A stretch of 64,000 nucleotides of DNA from positions 30,602,003 to 30,666,002 of the forward strand of contig NC_059075.1 in assembly GCF_020497125.1 (NCBI RefSeq), written 5' to 3'. This document shows, one piece after another, positions 1-11,982 of the stretch; positions within the stretch are counted from its first letter, which is position 1, and the number at the start of each line of letters is the position of its first letter. The position numbers and the translations under genes are program-made. Origin of the DNA: Mauremys mutica. Lineage: Eukaryota; Chordata; Testudines; Geoemydidae. The notes under the pieces were generated by a model. The model was not told the DNA's origin and ran no database searches. It saw only the letters and a list, made by a program, of their open reading frames with translations.

Positions 1-2020
1 TCTGTAGCCCTGGGCTCTGAGACTTGCTGCCATGGGTTTTAAAATGCAGTGCAGACATACCTATAAAGAGGTTATAGACTTTCCTTCCTATGGGCAAGAT
101 TTTAACAAAAGTAAATTCAACCTGGACAAATATATGTAGGGGAGGGAAGGAGAATCCAAAACCACGTCTATTTAATGGAAGAAAGAGTAGGAGGCAGCCG
201 GAGGGCAGAACCAGGGCTGGAGGTGGGGGCTAGCACCCCCATTTGGAAATATTTTAGGAGCTGAACTATGTTTCTGCCCCTGTGTGTTGGGCTGGGGATG
301 GAGCAAGTAGGAATTGGGCACCCAGTGGGGGGAGCTGGTCCTGGGCCAGGCAGCTCCGTTCCCTCCCTGTTGCTGCAGAGCATCTTCTAAGTGGGCTGGG
401 CACATGCAGAGGTGCTCAGTTGTGGGTCAGTGTGGATGAAGCTGGAGACACTGCAGCCAGGACTGGGGAGGGAAGCACAAGGTCTGGAGCTGCCGGGCAC
501 CCAGGATGGAGCCAAAGCCGGGTGACATTGGGAGCTGGGAAGCAGACAGTAGAGACAGCAGAGCCCCTGTGGGGAGCAGGAGCTGGGCACAGGTAATAGG
601 GAGGTGGAGCTTTGTGGGGAGTTACCCCAGGTCCCCCAGATTCCCCACTGCCCTATCTTCCTCCCAGCTCCCTCCACTACCTCCCCTGTTATCCTTTGCT
701 CCCTGCCAGGGCCTGCACCCCAAATATACATCTCAGCCCTTTTTCCCACCCACCCCCATTGAAAGCAAGCTTCTGCCACCTCCAGAAGGCAGTAAGGCCA
801 AGCGGAGTCTTGGGGTGCATGGCAAGTTACAATATCACATAGCAGCAAAAAATTCTATTGCATGTACTGAGGTTTCACATCACAGAACAGGGAGTACTTC
901 CAACCACTGATGGTAATGGAGAAGCATAGGGACAATGTTTTTTTAATTATTTTTTTTTAATCTGAGACTTCGGAGAAAAGGTTCATAGCACACAATAAGG
1001 TTTTATAGCCTCCACATTTAAAGAATTTAAAATTATGCTTATTGGGCCAGATTATGGTCCACATTAAATCAGATTTCTGCCACCCTGGTGGAACAAACCA
1101 GAGTTAAAGCTATCTTAAGTGGCTAACTGAGGAGTATTCTAGTGTAAGAGAAATCCCAATGTGCTGTAGAGTCCACTCCTCACAGCCTCTAATGTAGGAG
1201 CTGGGTCAGAGGGAATGAGATGTTCTTGGAGCACTGTAGACTCTGGCAATCCTCAGCTGTTGTAACATCTCCCTGGCAATCTTTGCAGCTGGGCATATTT
1301 TAGAGCAGCTTCGAGGCTATGCTAATTTATGCGTGGGGATGAGCCCAGTAATAAACCCAGCATATGCTGCTGGTGGATCACTGAACATTGCAGCTGGGAC
1401 TTTAATCCAGTAGCCGATTGCGGTCCTTTGCATTTGGTGGTGTAGTTTTGTGAAGCTAAATACCAGAACAATTATTCCATTCATACTTTGCCCTTATCAA
1501 GTAAAACTCTTGTTAAAGTAAATGAATTGTTTGTCTGAGTAAAGACTTCAGAAATTGGCCCATTTATATTTTCAAAGGGCTTTGAGCTTCTCAGAAGGAA
1601 GGTGCTATATGTGCAGTGTTGTTGTCAAAGTGTTATCAGGAGTAATTTTAAAACATAAGACAGATTTTTAGGTTGGAAAACCTAAGGAGTTTGATGCCCA
1701 GTTCCCATTAAAATGGATGGGGATTGGATGTCCAAATCCCCATGGCAATTCTGAAAGTCTCAGGCTAAATTTGAAGCCAGACAACTTTGACATGTAAACA
1801 TATAAGTGGATTGTAAATGTAAATCTGTGCCCCAGGTTTCAAAGATCCTGCACCAATGACCAAGCAGAACATGTGAAATGCATTTCAGTTCTGGAGGTGA
1901 TATGAAATTGACATGTCCTGAAGTTATCATGGAACATCCCCAAGCTGAAATCTATTAAAATCTCAAACTCCTGTTTGGAGGCTCTTTGAGATCTTTGAAT
2001 GAAAGACAAAATACAATGAT
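1..2020. other. Upstream FBLN5 intron, no recognised element
   Basis: I recognise no exon or repeat family here. Bases 190-830 are relatively G/C-rich and produce overlapping open frames on both strands, none with a recognisable domain. The stretch is taken as intronic because the first FBLN5 exon in the window enters in phase 1. Confidence 0.5.
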
Positions 2021-2024
2021 GACA

Positions 2025-2165
2025 ATACTTAGCACTTATATTGCACTTTTCATCTCAAAGTTCTTTATAAATATTTGCCAAATAGGCCTTACAACTCCTG
2101 TGGGATGAAGAGGGTAGTGTTTTCTCTTTCTATCGAGGGATGAATTGAGGTACAGAGAGTTTGTC
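2025..2165 (-). repeat. MIR/CORE-type SINE fragment, antisense
   Basis: The stretch resembles the 3' part of an ancient tRNA-derived SINE in antisense: tcaaagttctttataaa, then a divergent fraction-of-bases region, then gaattgaggtacagagag. Related antisense copies occur at 24525, 26755 and 35020. Confidence 0.5.
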
Positions 2166-2253
2166 CACAGTAGGACAAAGGTTCTGAAACCTAGGGTTCA
2201 CTTAAACCAGCTAAAAGGTGTTAAAATGGCAAACTGCCCTGTCTACAGTAGGG

Positions 2254-2320
2254 GTGAAATCCTGGCCCCACTGAAGTGCAATGGAAGTTTTGCCATTGAT
2301 TTCAGTGGAGCTAGGGCTTC
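2254..2320. repeat. Short hairpin repeat with CATTGA core
   Basis: This small inverted repeat reads gaaatcctggccccactgaa at the left, with a degenerate mirror copy around the ttgccattgatttcagtgg core. A related hairpin lies at 42187-42265. Confidence 0.5.
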
Positions 2321-2335
2321 AAAACATGTTTAGCC

Positions 2336-2667
2336 CAGGGTTTCTCAAACAGGGGTCGCCGCTTGTATAGGGAAAGCCCCTGGCGGGTCGGCCCGCTGTG
2401 TTTACCTGCCCCGTTCGCAGGTCTGGCCGATTGCAGCTCCCACTGGTCGCGGATCACTGCTCCGGGCCAATGGGAGCTGCTGAAGTGGCGGCCAGTACGT
2501 TCCTCGGCCCGCGCCGCTTCCAGCAGCTCCCATTGGCCCAGAGCAGTGATCCGTGGCCAGTGGGAACCATGATTGGCCGGACCTGCGGACGGGGCAGGTA
2601 AACACACTGGGCTGGCCCGCCAGGGGCTTTCCCTATACAAGCGGCGACCCCTGTTTGAGAAACCCTG
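2336..2667. mobile_element. Non-autonomous hAT-type element with long inverted repeats (MITE)
   Basis: This 332-bp element begins cagggtttctcaaac and ends with the reverse complement gtttgagaaaccctg. The terminal inverted repeats extend roughly 80 bp with only a few mismatches. Flanks gtttagcc (2328-2335) and tgttagcc (2668-2675) resemble an 8-bp target duplication with two differences, as expected for hAT transposition. The interior is GC-rich and has inverted copies of an agctcccattggcc module. There is no transposase, and open frames within it are by-products of the palindrome. Confidence 0.85.
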
Positions 2668-2725
2668 TGTTAGCCATTTTGTCTTAGCTATCACTGTTCA
2701 AGACAGTCCTAAAAACACCTCAGAC

Positions 2726-3004
2726 AAGGGTCGGCAACCTTTCAGAAGTGGTGTGCCGAGTCTTCATTTATTCACTATAATTTAAGGTTTCGCATGCCAG
2801 AAATACATTGTAACATTTTTAGAAGGTCTCTTTCTATAAGTCTATAATTAAACTATTGTTGTATGTAAGGTAAATAAGGTTTTTAAAATGTTTAAGAAAC
2901 TTCATTTAAAATTAAATTAAAATGCAGAGCCCTCAGTGTGAGTGCCACTGAAAATCCGCTTGCGTGCCGCCTTCGGCATGTGTGCCCTAGGTTGCCTACC
3001 CCTG
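2726..3004. mobile_element. Non-autonomous hAT-type element, AT-rich core
   Basis: It is the same family as the element at 27160-27476: left end gggtcggcaacctttcag, right end ggttgcctacccctg, and a shared AT-rich core. Near-identical flanks cctcagac (2718-2725) and cctcagag (3005-3012) form an imperfect 8-bp target duplication. The left terminal bases are decayed. No transposase is encoded. Confidence 0.85.
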
Positions 3005-3146
3005 CCTCAGAGGAATAAAGGGGTTGGCAAGGGGAGTGGATTTGAAAGTTCCTGTGCTCTAGTATGGTGATTAAAAGTTTGCTTTATAAAAACCTAATTC
3101 AAGGATAGGGGCTCATCCATCTCTGTAGTAAGTCCAACTCTCTGAG

Positions 3147-3441
3147 GCCTGGTCTACACTAAAAAGGGGGTTTGAATTAGGGTACGCAAATTCAGCTACT
3201 TGAATAGCGTAGCTGAATTCGAAGTACCCTAATTCGAACTACTCACCCGTCCAGATGCGGCGGGGTCAAACTCCGCGGCTCCAAGGTCGACTCCGCCACC
3301 GCTGTTTGCAGTGGTGGAGTACCGGAGTCGACTGCGGCGCTTCCGGAGTTCGAACTGTCGCGTCTAGATCAGACGCGATAGTTCGAACTCCGAGAAGTCG
3401 AACTCACCGCGTCGACCCGGACGGTAAGTGTAGACTAGCCC
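3147..3441. mobile_element. Inverted-repeat DNA element (tctacact termini)
   Basis: The left end gcctggtctacact and the right end agtgtagactagccc are inverted copies, and the interior is rich in short palindromes and CG dinucleotides. The bases tgag flank both ends. The termini resemble those of the elements at 40280, 44766 and 45670, which share a tctacac motif. Superfamily unassigned. Confidence 0.7.
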
Positions 3442-3485
3442 TGAGACGCAGTAGCTAGGTCGATGGAAGAATTTGTCTATCGATC

Positions 3486-3959
3486 CAGAGGGTCTCAAAT
3501 GGGGTGGGGTGGGTGAGAAGCTTTTTTGGGGAGGGAACCATGCCGTGCACATTTTATCCACAGCAATGAATAAGTATCAAAGCTCATTGCTCCAGACATA
3601 TTAGGTCCTTGGATGGCGCTGTGCACTTGACTCTAGATGGTGCTGCGCATTTTGACGGATTTCTGTTAAGCTTGCATAGCATTATACAAAGTCGTTGCCA
3701 TCTGTACAGTAATCCGTTTGCTACGATGTGGTGTGCACATTTAATTGTAAGAATCAGCCACAAACACAGTTTTGCTTGTGCTCTTACTGCAATGGATCAT
3801 TGGCTCTGTTTGAATCAATGCCTTGCTGTTTTTAATATTTAGTGAGATGCATGTTGATTTGTTTTAATCGATGTACGTACTTGTGTGGCGGGAAGGAGGG
3901 CATAAACTACTACAGACATAAAGAAGGAGGGCACAATCAAATAAGTTTGAGAACCACTG
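3486..3959. mobile_element. Probable hAT-type element, decayed
   Basis: The left end cagagggtctcaaa and the right end tttgagaaccactg match as degraded inverted termini typical of hAT (Charlie-like) elements. No clear target duplication was seen. The interior has no transposase frame. Confidence 0.5.
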
Positions 3960-6015
3960 TGGTGACCTAGCAGTGTTTAGGTCAAATTAATGATATCACA
4001 CAGGGCGTGACATTTTTCACAGACCTGAGTGATGTAGTTAAGCTGAGCTAACTCAGTACTGCAGACCATCCCTAAGTATTGCTATTGAATAGGACGAATT
4101 CATTAGAGTAGTGGATCTTTCACAATCCATTATAACTGATTTTTGTATAGTGTCAGAAGTTTCACACTTTACTCTCTGTACATGCATAATCAATCTATTT
4201 CAATGGATAATAGCTTTCATCTAGAGTGTTCTCTGCATAAGACAAACTAATCCAACTAATCGATCCCACACTCAAAAAGAAAAGGTATTTTACAGCCATT
4301 TATTTGTGATTCAAAGGGACAGTTACAGGAAAGCACAGAGAGCATGCTCACCGGTAAACAAATGTAAACACACATACCTGTATTTCAATTTCTTGAATTA
4401 GAAACCCAATACGGACAGTTTCCCCATCTATCACCCAAACCAATAATAGACGCAGTCAGTTAAAACATTAAAATAAAATAAGGTTTCTTAGGATATAAAA
4501 CCATATCAGAAACACTTGGGCTGTCATTGGTCCGTTTACTCCTCTGAAGTGTAGGTGGACTTTGAGGTTAGTGTTATCTGCACAGTATAATTGAAGATGT
4601 TGCATTCCCAGCATGTGGTGGCTTTTTTACATGAATAACTATGACAAAAGCCCTTATAGCTCAAAGAGGTTAATAAACAAAGTGCTAAGACAAAGGAAAA
4701 ATGCAGTTTTGTTTTGACAATGGCAGGCTCATATAATGATGGAACATGTGCTAGTCTAGAATTACAGCCTGCTTGATGGAGAGCCAGAGAAATAGTTTGC
4801 TTCAGAAATAATACTAAATGGCCTAGTCAACAAGTACTTCCAAACTAGAGCTGATCAGGAATTGTCTGTCAATTCTTTTTAACTGAAAATGTATTTTCTG
4901 CAGAATTGAAATTTTCTGCAGGAAAATCTAAATGTTTTGTTTCTGGTCAGGTCAGCCTGAGTCAAAACATTTCCTCTTGTCTAATTAAAACATTTTGGCT
5001 TGGGTCGGTTTGACATTAATCTGAGTCTTCCTGAGCTGCAGTCATGTGCCTTATGCTCCTATACTCCCCCAGGGGCCAGGCTCCCTGGCTGAACTACATC
5101 TCCTGTGATGCACCATGCGGCCCCTTCGGCTGAACTGCATCATGGGAGATGTAGTCCAGCTGGGGATCCCAGCCAATAGAAGAGAATGTGGGCTGGAGGC
5201 CACCATACTACAAATTGTGGAAATAAATGTTGAACTGATCTGAAATAGAATGTGGACATTTCAGAATCAACATTTTTCAGACTCTTGGTTCCCCAAAAAT
5301 GTTGGTATTTAACTTTTTGTTCCACATCAGAATGGAAACAAATGTCAGCCATAGTCCTTTCTTACACTTGCATGGTGTAAGGTTTTCTGTGCTCTAAGCA
5401 CCCCACCGCCTACTTATGTAAAATAATTTGGTTGATGTACCAATTTATAATGTACAAGGAGAAGTAATTGTAGAATTAGGATACGGGGCCCCAATCCAGC
5501 AAAATATATTAACACATTTAGGCAAGTGAGTAGCCTCATTGACTAATTTTTGTGCTTAACATTTAGAACAGGTTGGAAATTTCTGAATTATGGGCACTTT
5601 TCATAAACATTCTTGGGAAAAAATATTCACCTTTATTAAAGCTATTCACATGCTTGAGTGGTTTGATAGGTCAGCACCTGCATGCTCAGGTTTCTGTCTT
5701 GTATTTTGCCCATTGAACTTGTTCTTGATCATTATTTTTACAGAACCCAGCATAATGGGGCCCCAATCCTGCTAAATATTTACCTTTAACAATAAATTAC
5801 ACAGGGGCTGCCCAAAGTATGTGATACTGAGAGCCACATTGGTCACAAAGATGGCACCTAATCTGCATGTAAATGTAAAGGATTTTTTAAAATAAAAATA
5901 AATGTGCTTGGGCTTGGATGGGTAGATGAATCAAAATTACCTTTTTTTTAGTTTGGTAGGAATAAAGCTTTGCAATTGATCGGCTTTGACCTCAGGTTTC
6001 CGAAGGTGAAAAGTC
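3960..6015. other. Intronic DNA with a palindromic segment at about 5040-5165
   Basis: It is mostly AT-rich intron without recognised repeats. The exception is the inverted repeat at 5093-5155, described under the regulatory motif. Confidence 0.5.
5093..5155. promoter_or_regulatory. Inverted pair of ZNF143/THAP11-like (SBS) motifs
   Basis: On the minus strand, bases 5155-5137 fit the pattern ACTACAnnTCCCAnnATGC at every fixed position. The plus-strand mirror copy at 5093-5111 fits with two mismatches in the TCCCA block. The two copies form a hairpin with about 25 bp between them. The motif is known from promoters bound by ZNF143. Here it is intronic and may simply be part of a repeat. Confidence 0.5.
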
Positions 6016-6019
6016 AGTG

Positions 6020-6170
6020 TATTGGTGCAGTGATTAAAGCTCAGTAAGGGGAGTCTGGAGAGCTGGATTCTCTCAATCTCTGACACAGACTTACTGTGTG
6101 ACCTTGGGTAAATCACTCAACCCATCTGTGCCTCAGATTCCTGATCTGAAAACTGGAGAATGCACTTTCC
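6020..6170 (+). repeat. MIR/CORE-type SINE
   Basis: It carries the SINE landmark tgtgtgaccttgggtaaatc followed by a cctcag and ctgatctgaaaa tail. The 5' tRNA-like part (gcagtgattaaagctcagtaa) is decayed. Confidence 0.65.
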
Positions 6171-6536
6171 TACTTCACTGTCACTTCCTGTTTCTAAACT
6201 GTTGCCGGATAGATGGTTACACAGGAAAGTGAAGTATTAACAATAACCTGAAAGGAAGAGCTTGGGTCTCCTTTTGCTTATGCTGGTTTACCAGCAGCAG
6301 AGCTATGCTGTCTTCAGTGAAGTAATTTCTGATTTATACTGAGTGAGAGGATCACCAAGGCCCTCATGTTCAACAGATTCATTTTACACAAGCACCAGAA
6401 CAGGGGAAGAGGATCTGATCCTTTCTTTTTTGAGTCATCTATGTTGTGGGATATTAAGCTGGTCCAAACTGACCTAAGCGAAGCTTAATTAGGCAATCAT
6501 TTCATGTGCTGCACTTTGAACCCTGTCCCCTACCTC

Positions 6537-6787
6537 CAGGGACGGCTCCAGACCCCAGCGCGCCAAGCACACACTTGGGGCGGCATTTTGCTGGGAGGGC
6601 AGCAGGCAGCTCCGGCGGACCTTCCGCAGTCATGCTTGCGGGAGGTCCACCGGAGCCGTGGGACCAGCGCACCCTCCACAGGCACGTCTGCAAGAGGTCC
6701 CCTGGAGCCGCGGGACCGGCGACCGGCAGCGCGCCCCCTGCGGCATGCCACCGTGCTTGGGGCGGCCAAATTCCTAGAGCCGCCCTG
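6537..6787. mobile_element. GC-rich non-autonomous hAT-type element
   Basis: The 251-bp element is bounded by cagggacggctcca and gagccgccctg as inverted termini and by a perfect 8-bp target duplication, cctacctc, at 6529-6536 and 6788-6795. The interior is GC-rich with inverted gcttgcgggaggtccaccgg-type segments. Several open frames cross it on both strands; none encodes a known domain. Confidence 0.92.
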
Positions 6788-6813
6788 CCTACCTCGTTGC
6801 ACTGACGGGAGTC

Positions 6814-6952
6814 ATAGGTGCTAGAACTATGGAGGTGTGTGTGGGGAGGTGTCCGCACCCCATGGCATGACATGGTTTCCATCATGTACAGGGTTTACAG
6901 TTTGGTTCAATGGCTCTCTGCACCCCACTACAAAAATTGTTCCAGCACCCCT
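6814..6952. mobile_element. Short inverted-repeat element
   Basis: The left end aggtgctagaac and the right end gttccagcacccct are inverted copies about 140 bp apart. No target duplication could be fixed. Family unassigned. Confidence 0.5.
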
Positions 6953-7029
6953 GACAGGAGCTCCATTACCATGCAAAACTTGGCAGCCTCCTCAGCACCA
7001 CTGTGTTGTACCAGGCTGGCTGCTGGGTG

Positions 7030-8512
7030 AGAAGGAAGCAGCCTTGGAAGTTGGTGTAATATACCCTCTCTTTGCTGCTGGAGGCTGGGAGCATCTGCCA
7101 GTTTTTGCCAGTCCAAAAGTCTTGAAGGTTTTTGTTTGAATGTATCCATTTAAAGAGAATTCAGTAGACGGGGGAAAACAACTGAAATGAAATGTCTCTC
7201 TTCCACGGGATCCCTATTCTGAGATTGGGGAAGGAGGGTATAATCAGCTCTACACATCCTCATCACAACAAATTAAAACAAGATAATAACTCCGTATACA
7301 TTCATTTTTCATTCATTTGAGAAGGTTTAGATCCCGTTTGGCCAGCAGCACTTTTAGGTAGACTGTGGCTAGGAATTCCAAGCAAATGTGGCTCAGTGAC
7401 TTTAAACCAATACGTGCCAAATCTGATCTTAAACCAGTTCTTATTTGAGTTGGGATTGTAGGCATTTTCCAACGATCACCACTGCAGAAACAAATCAATA
7501 GGTGGCTCGTTGTGTACATAGTTAGAGGGGAATGTTGCTCAACATGCATAGCTCTTTTCAATTAACAGTAATGAGGACACAGCTGTCTGAGCCTGAAGCT
7601 AGTATTTTCAGAGAATAATTCTCAAGGATTTTTCCTCCTCCATTGGCTTCTGTCCAGTACCAATTCTTTGCTTACAAATGAACCAAAAGGCCATGATGTT
7701 TAGACAAGAATTACCTTGGTTTGTGGCGCTTTTAATATTGTGGTAAAGCCTGTTGGCACATGGCCAAACTCAAAATCAAATGAAATTTGAAAAATAACAT
7801 TCTCCCCTGATAAGTCCTTAACTTCCACAAGCCCAAGCATCACAATCTTCCAACCAAGCAGGAGTGGACAACACCCTCTTTTAGGAACCCATCAAGTCTG
7901 CTCCTAAAGCAGCTGGCAGAGGGATATGCAAGGCCCACTCTTTCCGAGAATGAGTACACAGCTCTTGTAAAACTCCGAGTGCCTCCAGGCCTGGAGCATT
8001 ACTGGTGGAGGCTGAAGCTCAAACTTTGATCCAGAAGGATCTAATCACTAGGCTACCTAGAACTGGCCAGCACTGCAGACAATTTGAACTGCTGCTTCCC
8101 AGTCAGAAGTGAGCATGTCTCGCCACCCTCCCTGCAAACACACAGTGGGTGCTGCTATGTTATTTTCCTTCTTTCCTGAAAGAATTACCTGCTATTTATC
8201 CCTTTTAGAACCCTGCAAAATGCTAACTGACTGACGGAGGTTTTATCAGCTGGGTTCAGGGCAAGCGGTATCAGATTGCCAAAGGAAGACAAAACATTGC
8301 AACCTTCAGCGTAGATGAATGTAGCTTGCACAGAGCAGGGGTGTGATGAAGCTATCTACAGCCATAGCACCTTGGGCTGGGAACCTTTTACATCTCATAA
8401 CTACATAACTTTGGATCTCGTCAGTCCCTGAATGGGATATCTCCAACTAAAACCAAAGTATTGGGAGAAGTAAGTTTGTGATTAGGTATCACATAGCCAA
8501 TTCTCAGCATGG
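7030..8512. other. Intronic DNA, nothing recognised
   Basis: I saw no exon, RNA gene or recognisable repeat terminus in this stretch. Confidence 0.4.
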
Positions 8513-8520
8513 TGTTAGAG

Positions 8521-8827
8521 CAATGGTCCTAAAACTTTTTCTGTTGCGCCCTGCCCCCTTACTTGTAATGGAGTCTGTCCGTGCCCTGGCCCCAGGAGCT
8601 GGAGCTGGGGCCGGGGCCAGAGCCAGGGCTGGGAACGGAGGTGGAGCCAGGCTCCAAAGCTGGGGCTGGGGCCACGGTTGGAGCTGTGGCCTTGGCCAGA
8701 AGTGGGACCATGTCCAGGAACAGAGCTGGGTCCAGAGGCCAAGGCTAAGACCTGGGCCCTGCCATGTCCCCCCAAATGTTTGCCTGTGCTCCCCTAGGGG
8801 GAGAACCCCACAATTTGAGGACCACTG
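8521..8827. mobile_element. GC-rich non-autonomous hAT-type element
   Basis: The inverted termini are caatggtcctaaaa and ttgaggaccactg. The flanking tgttagag (8513-8520) and tgttagcg (8828-8835) form an 8-bp target duplication with one change. The interior at 8590-8760 is a run of imperfect GGAGCTGGGGCC-like repeats with high G-quadruplex potential. No transposase is present. Confidence 0.85.
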
Positions 8828-8835
8828 TGTTAGCG

Positions 8836-9507
8836 GGAACTTCCAGCATTACAGTGGCCTCTGTTATTTGCATCTGTACCTGAGGTCCTGATCTCTTGTG
8901 GACAATAAAGACCCCATGGCACTTTCTGGGAATGTAGCCTCAACATCCAGACTGAATTCCCAATGTGGGTAATTACATCCTGCATACCTGAAGTTTCTCT
9001 TGCATTTTTAATGGAATCACTCATTTAATATCTAGCTAAATGGCTAGGTAGTATTCCTGCACAATGTTTAAAACAGCTGGCACATTTCTCCCCAGAGGCG
9101 GCTGCATTTCAGTGGCAGGGTCCATCACGGTGAAAGATATCATTATCATTACTTGCAACTTGATATTTGCACACATCTGTTTTCTTGACTACCTTAATTT
9201 CTATTTAATATCTCCTTTGGGTTGGTTTCTTCTGATAAACTGTACTTAAAAATATGTCTACTCCCCTTTCCACTGGCTATTGTGATCTATCAACAGCCTC
9301 TATCATCTTTAGCCTGCCAAAGGAACTCTTGGAAAAGGAGCTCTTAATGATTCAGTTAAAATGTGCGGTCAAGAAGTTCACTCATTAGAGGAAATGTAAA
9401 CTGACCACCAATTGGCTAAATCAGTTGGCTGGACTGTTTGTGCTAGTGATTTCTCCAGGCTCCCTGGGGCTTGAGAGCAGTAATAGCAAATCTGTTCTCT
9501 CCGCCTC
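8836..9507. other. Intronic DNA, nothing recognised
   Basis: No repeat family or coding signal was recognised. Confidence 0.4.
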
Positions 9508-9548
9508 TCCCCCACCCACCCACCCACCCACCCACACACACACACACC
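9508..9548 (+). repeat. Compound microsatellite (CCCA)n(CA)n
   Basis: About five CCCA units run directly into a CA run of about seven units. Confidence 0.95.
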
Positions 9549-9818
9549 CTTTTCTCATGTCCTAGTCCCTAATGGAAAAGTCTTATAGAATTCAATAGGT
9601 GATTAAGCCAATAGGAGTCTATGGAAATGTAAACGGGTTTTATACATATTACTCTAACATCCTATATATTTAACAGAGGTTTCGATAGGTTCTTTTAAAA
9701 CCATGCTATAGAATTAAATAGTAAAGCTATAATTAAAAGCTATAGGAAAGTTAACATTTTTCTGTTGAGTTCTATAGGACTTTTCTATATGGGTTGGTCT
9801 TTCTGTGTGTTCAGACCC

Positions 9819-10159
9819 ACATTTCATACCATGCAGCAATGGAATAATATGCCCTTTTGCTAGAAGTATGTGCCAAGACACTGAAATAATTAATATTGTG
9901 GTTGTCTGTGCAACTTTGGATTCCAGCTGCAACCTCTTTCAGCTACCATTGCTGATGCAATAGAAACTGTCGTTCAGTAAATAACTTCACAACAGCTGGG
10001 AGTATTCTATCCAAGCACTCATCTGGCTCCCATCACTGTAGTATTCAGTACAGACCTTGGAGTCCTGCGGTGATATACTTATGTAAGTGTCAGACATTAT
10101 GACACAAAATTGATGTATTTATTCAGCTGAATAAATACAATTTGTTGCTGATGAAGATG
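9819..10159 (+). repeat. Left arm of a long inverted duplication
   Basis: About 341 bp match, by eye at roughly 85-90 percent, the reverse complement of 11983-12332. Matching landmarks, in order, include gcagcaatgg, ccaagacactgaaataatta, gcaacctctttcagctacca, ctgggagtattctatccaag and ttcagctgaataaatacaa. A perfect 26-bp palindrome sits at 10114-10139. The arms diverge abruptly just after gatgaagatg at the inner end. It may be two opposed copies of one unnamed repeat, or the arms of a single fold-back element. Confidence 0.85.
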
Positions 10160-11982
10160 AAAAGATGGAGATGCAAATTTTCTGCTAATTAATTTAATGG
10201 GATTGGTACACTGAATATTATAATAAATGTTCCCCACCGCCACAGGACATCCTGCTCCCTACTGTTCTGTCACATTGTGGCTACTCAGAACTTCACCGAG
10301 GGAGCAGGGAAATAACTAAGATCCTTGTGCTCCAAAACTAGGCCACTAGCACTTGAGCTATAACACACAGAGAGGCTATTCTGATTCCATCTACTCCAGA
10401 CTAATGGCATGCCTGCGCTCTAGCCAGTTTATTACATACTCTTATTTAGACAAAAATCTTCCCGGACAACATGGGGTTCAAATAATTTCTGATCTTGATA
10501 TAACAAATCTGTGGCGACACAGAACTGCACAAGTGTGAGCTTTTTGGTGAGCAAGGACTGCCTCTCGTCATGCATTTGTACACGATGGGCCCTACCCTGG
10601 TTGGGACCTCCAAGCACCATTGTAATATAAGGAACGCCAGCAGCAGAGCAGAAAACACAGCCTCTCACCCATTGAGCTATTGCTTATTATCATCATTATT
10701 TCTGCAGTGCTGAAAGGGTGCTAGCTAAAGGAGACTCTCCATTAGCTGTCAGAGATATTGAGCCTAGGACACACAGTCAAGCAGTTCTTATATTAGCCAG
10801 TAGGAGCAGTGCTACACATTAATGATTACCAATATTCAGTGTCCAAACTCAGGCTGCCCATCTATCTATAGAACTGTGTTAGCCCTAGCAATCAACTGTT
10901 ACTATAATGTAAATGGGATGCAGAGCTAAAATGAATTCAACTGTCAAGGGCCAGTTCTCAGACCCTGAAATTTGCAATTAAACAGGTGTATAGGGAGTTG
11001 GTCTTGGATAGTTTCCAGTCTCAGCTGGGCTGGCTGTCCTTGGAAAATAGCACTGACCCCACACAGCAGCAGTTTGAAGTTGGCTTCAGTCTGCACTTTA
11101 GGAATGTGGCATTGTTATTTTCCCCTTTCTTATCAACTGTAATTATCATGAGAAAAAAACCTTCTGAGAAAACATGTGATTTCACTGTGTAAAAATCTAC
11201 TACCAAGGAAATTATTTTCCTCAGTGTCCAAAAAAGGAATGGTGGAGACATTTAGGGAAAGAGCTTTGTTCCAAATAATCTTGGAACCAATACTCATGTC
11301 CCAGAGCTCGTCTGTTTAGTCCTGGCTTGTGATTATTCCTATAAACAACAAGAAGACATTCGTTCTATTTATTGTTCTAAAAGTGAGCTGCCAGTGTTTT
11401 AAATTACCAAACCAGTTCTGTTAGTTAGGGAGGTGGGAAATGATGCTGGGAACCTGCAGCCCCTCAACTTGTTGCAAGAACATTGGAAGATGCTTCCCTA
11501 GAACCCGTGTAAGCTCCCATAGCCATGTTGGTTTAATGGTGGGAGCCGGCGGGGGTCGGGGGGAGAGGAGAAATAAAACACCCCTGAATCAAAACATCTA
11601 GAAGAAGGGATAGTCAGTCTGCACTTGTCTTCTCTATAACATACATCCACTGCTATGCAGAGCATCCCCCCTCTTATGACTGGGCCACACCTAGTCACAC
11701 ACACTTACACACTCTTTCTCTCTCTAAAACAAACATCAGCAGAGGAGCTAATCATTTTTTGTATGAAAAGATTTTTTTTCTTCCAAAATTGGCCCTCTCT
11801 CAGAACCAGAATTTTTCAATAAAAATTGTTGATGTTGTCCCTTTGACCTGACCAGTTTAGACAATATTCAGGGCCTTAATAAGCTGTTTCCATTAGCAGA
11901 TGTTTCTTGGGTGCAGCCCTGTTCATTTACAAAGATTGTGCACAAAGTCCTGTTTCCCTGAATGCCGTAGAACAAACACCAG
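10160..11982. other. Spacer between the inverted arms
   Basis: It is AT-rich with no recognised transposase, exon or known repeat. The ORFs crossing it are short. Confidence 0.5.

Noticed and set aside
6502..6885. Overlapping ORFs of 90-127 residues on both strands
   Set aside because: They fall on a GC-rich non-autonomous hAT element with a perfect 8-bp target duplication.
9508..9548. CRISPR-like or satellite array
   Set aside because: It is a simple CCCA/CA microsatellite. No spaced direct-repeat array exists in the window.
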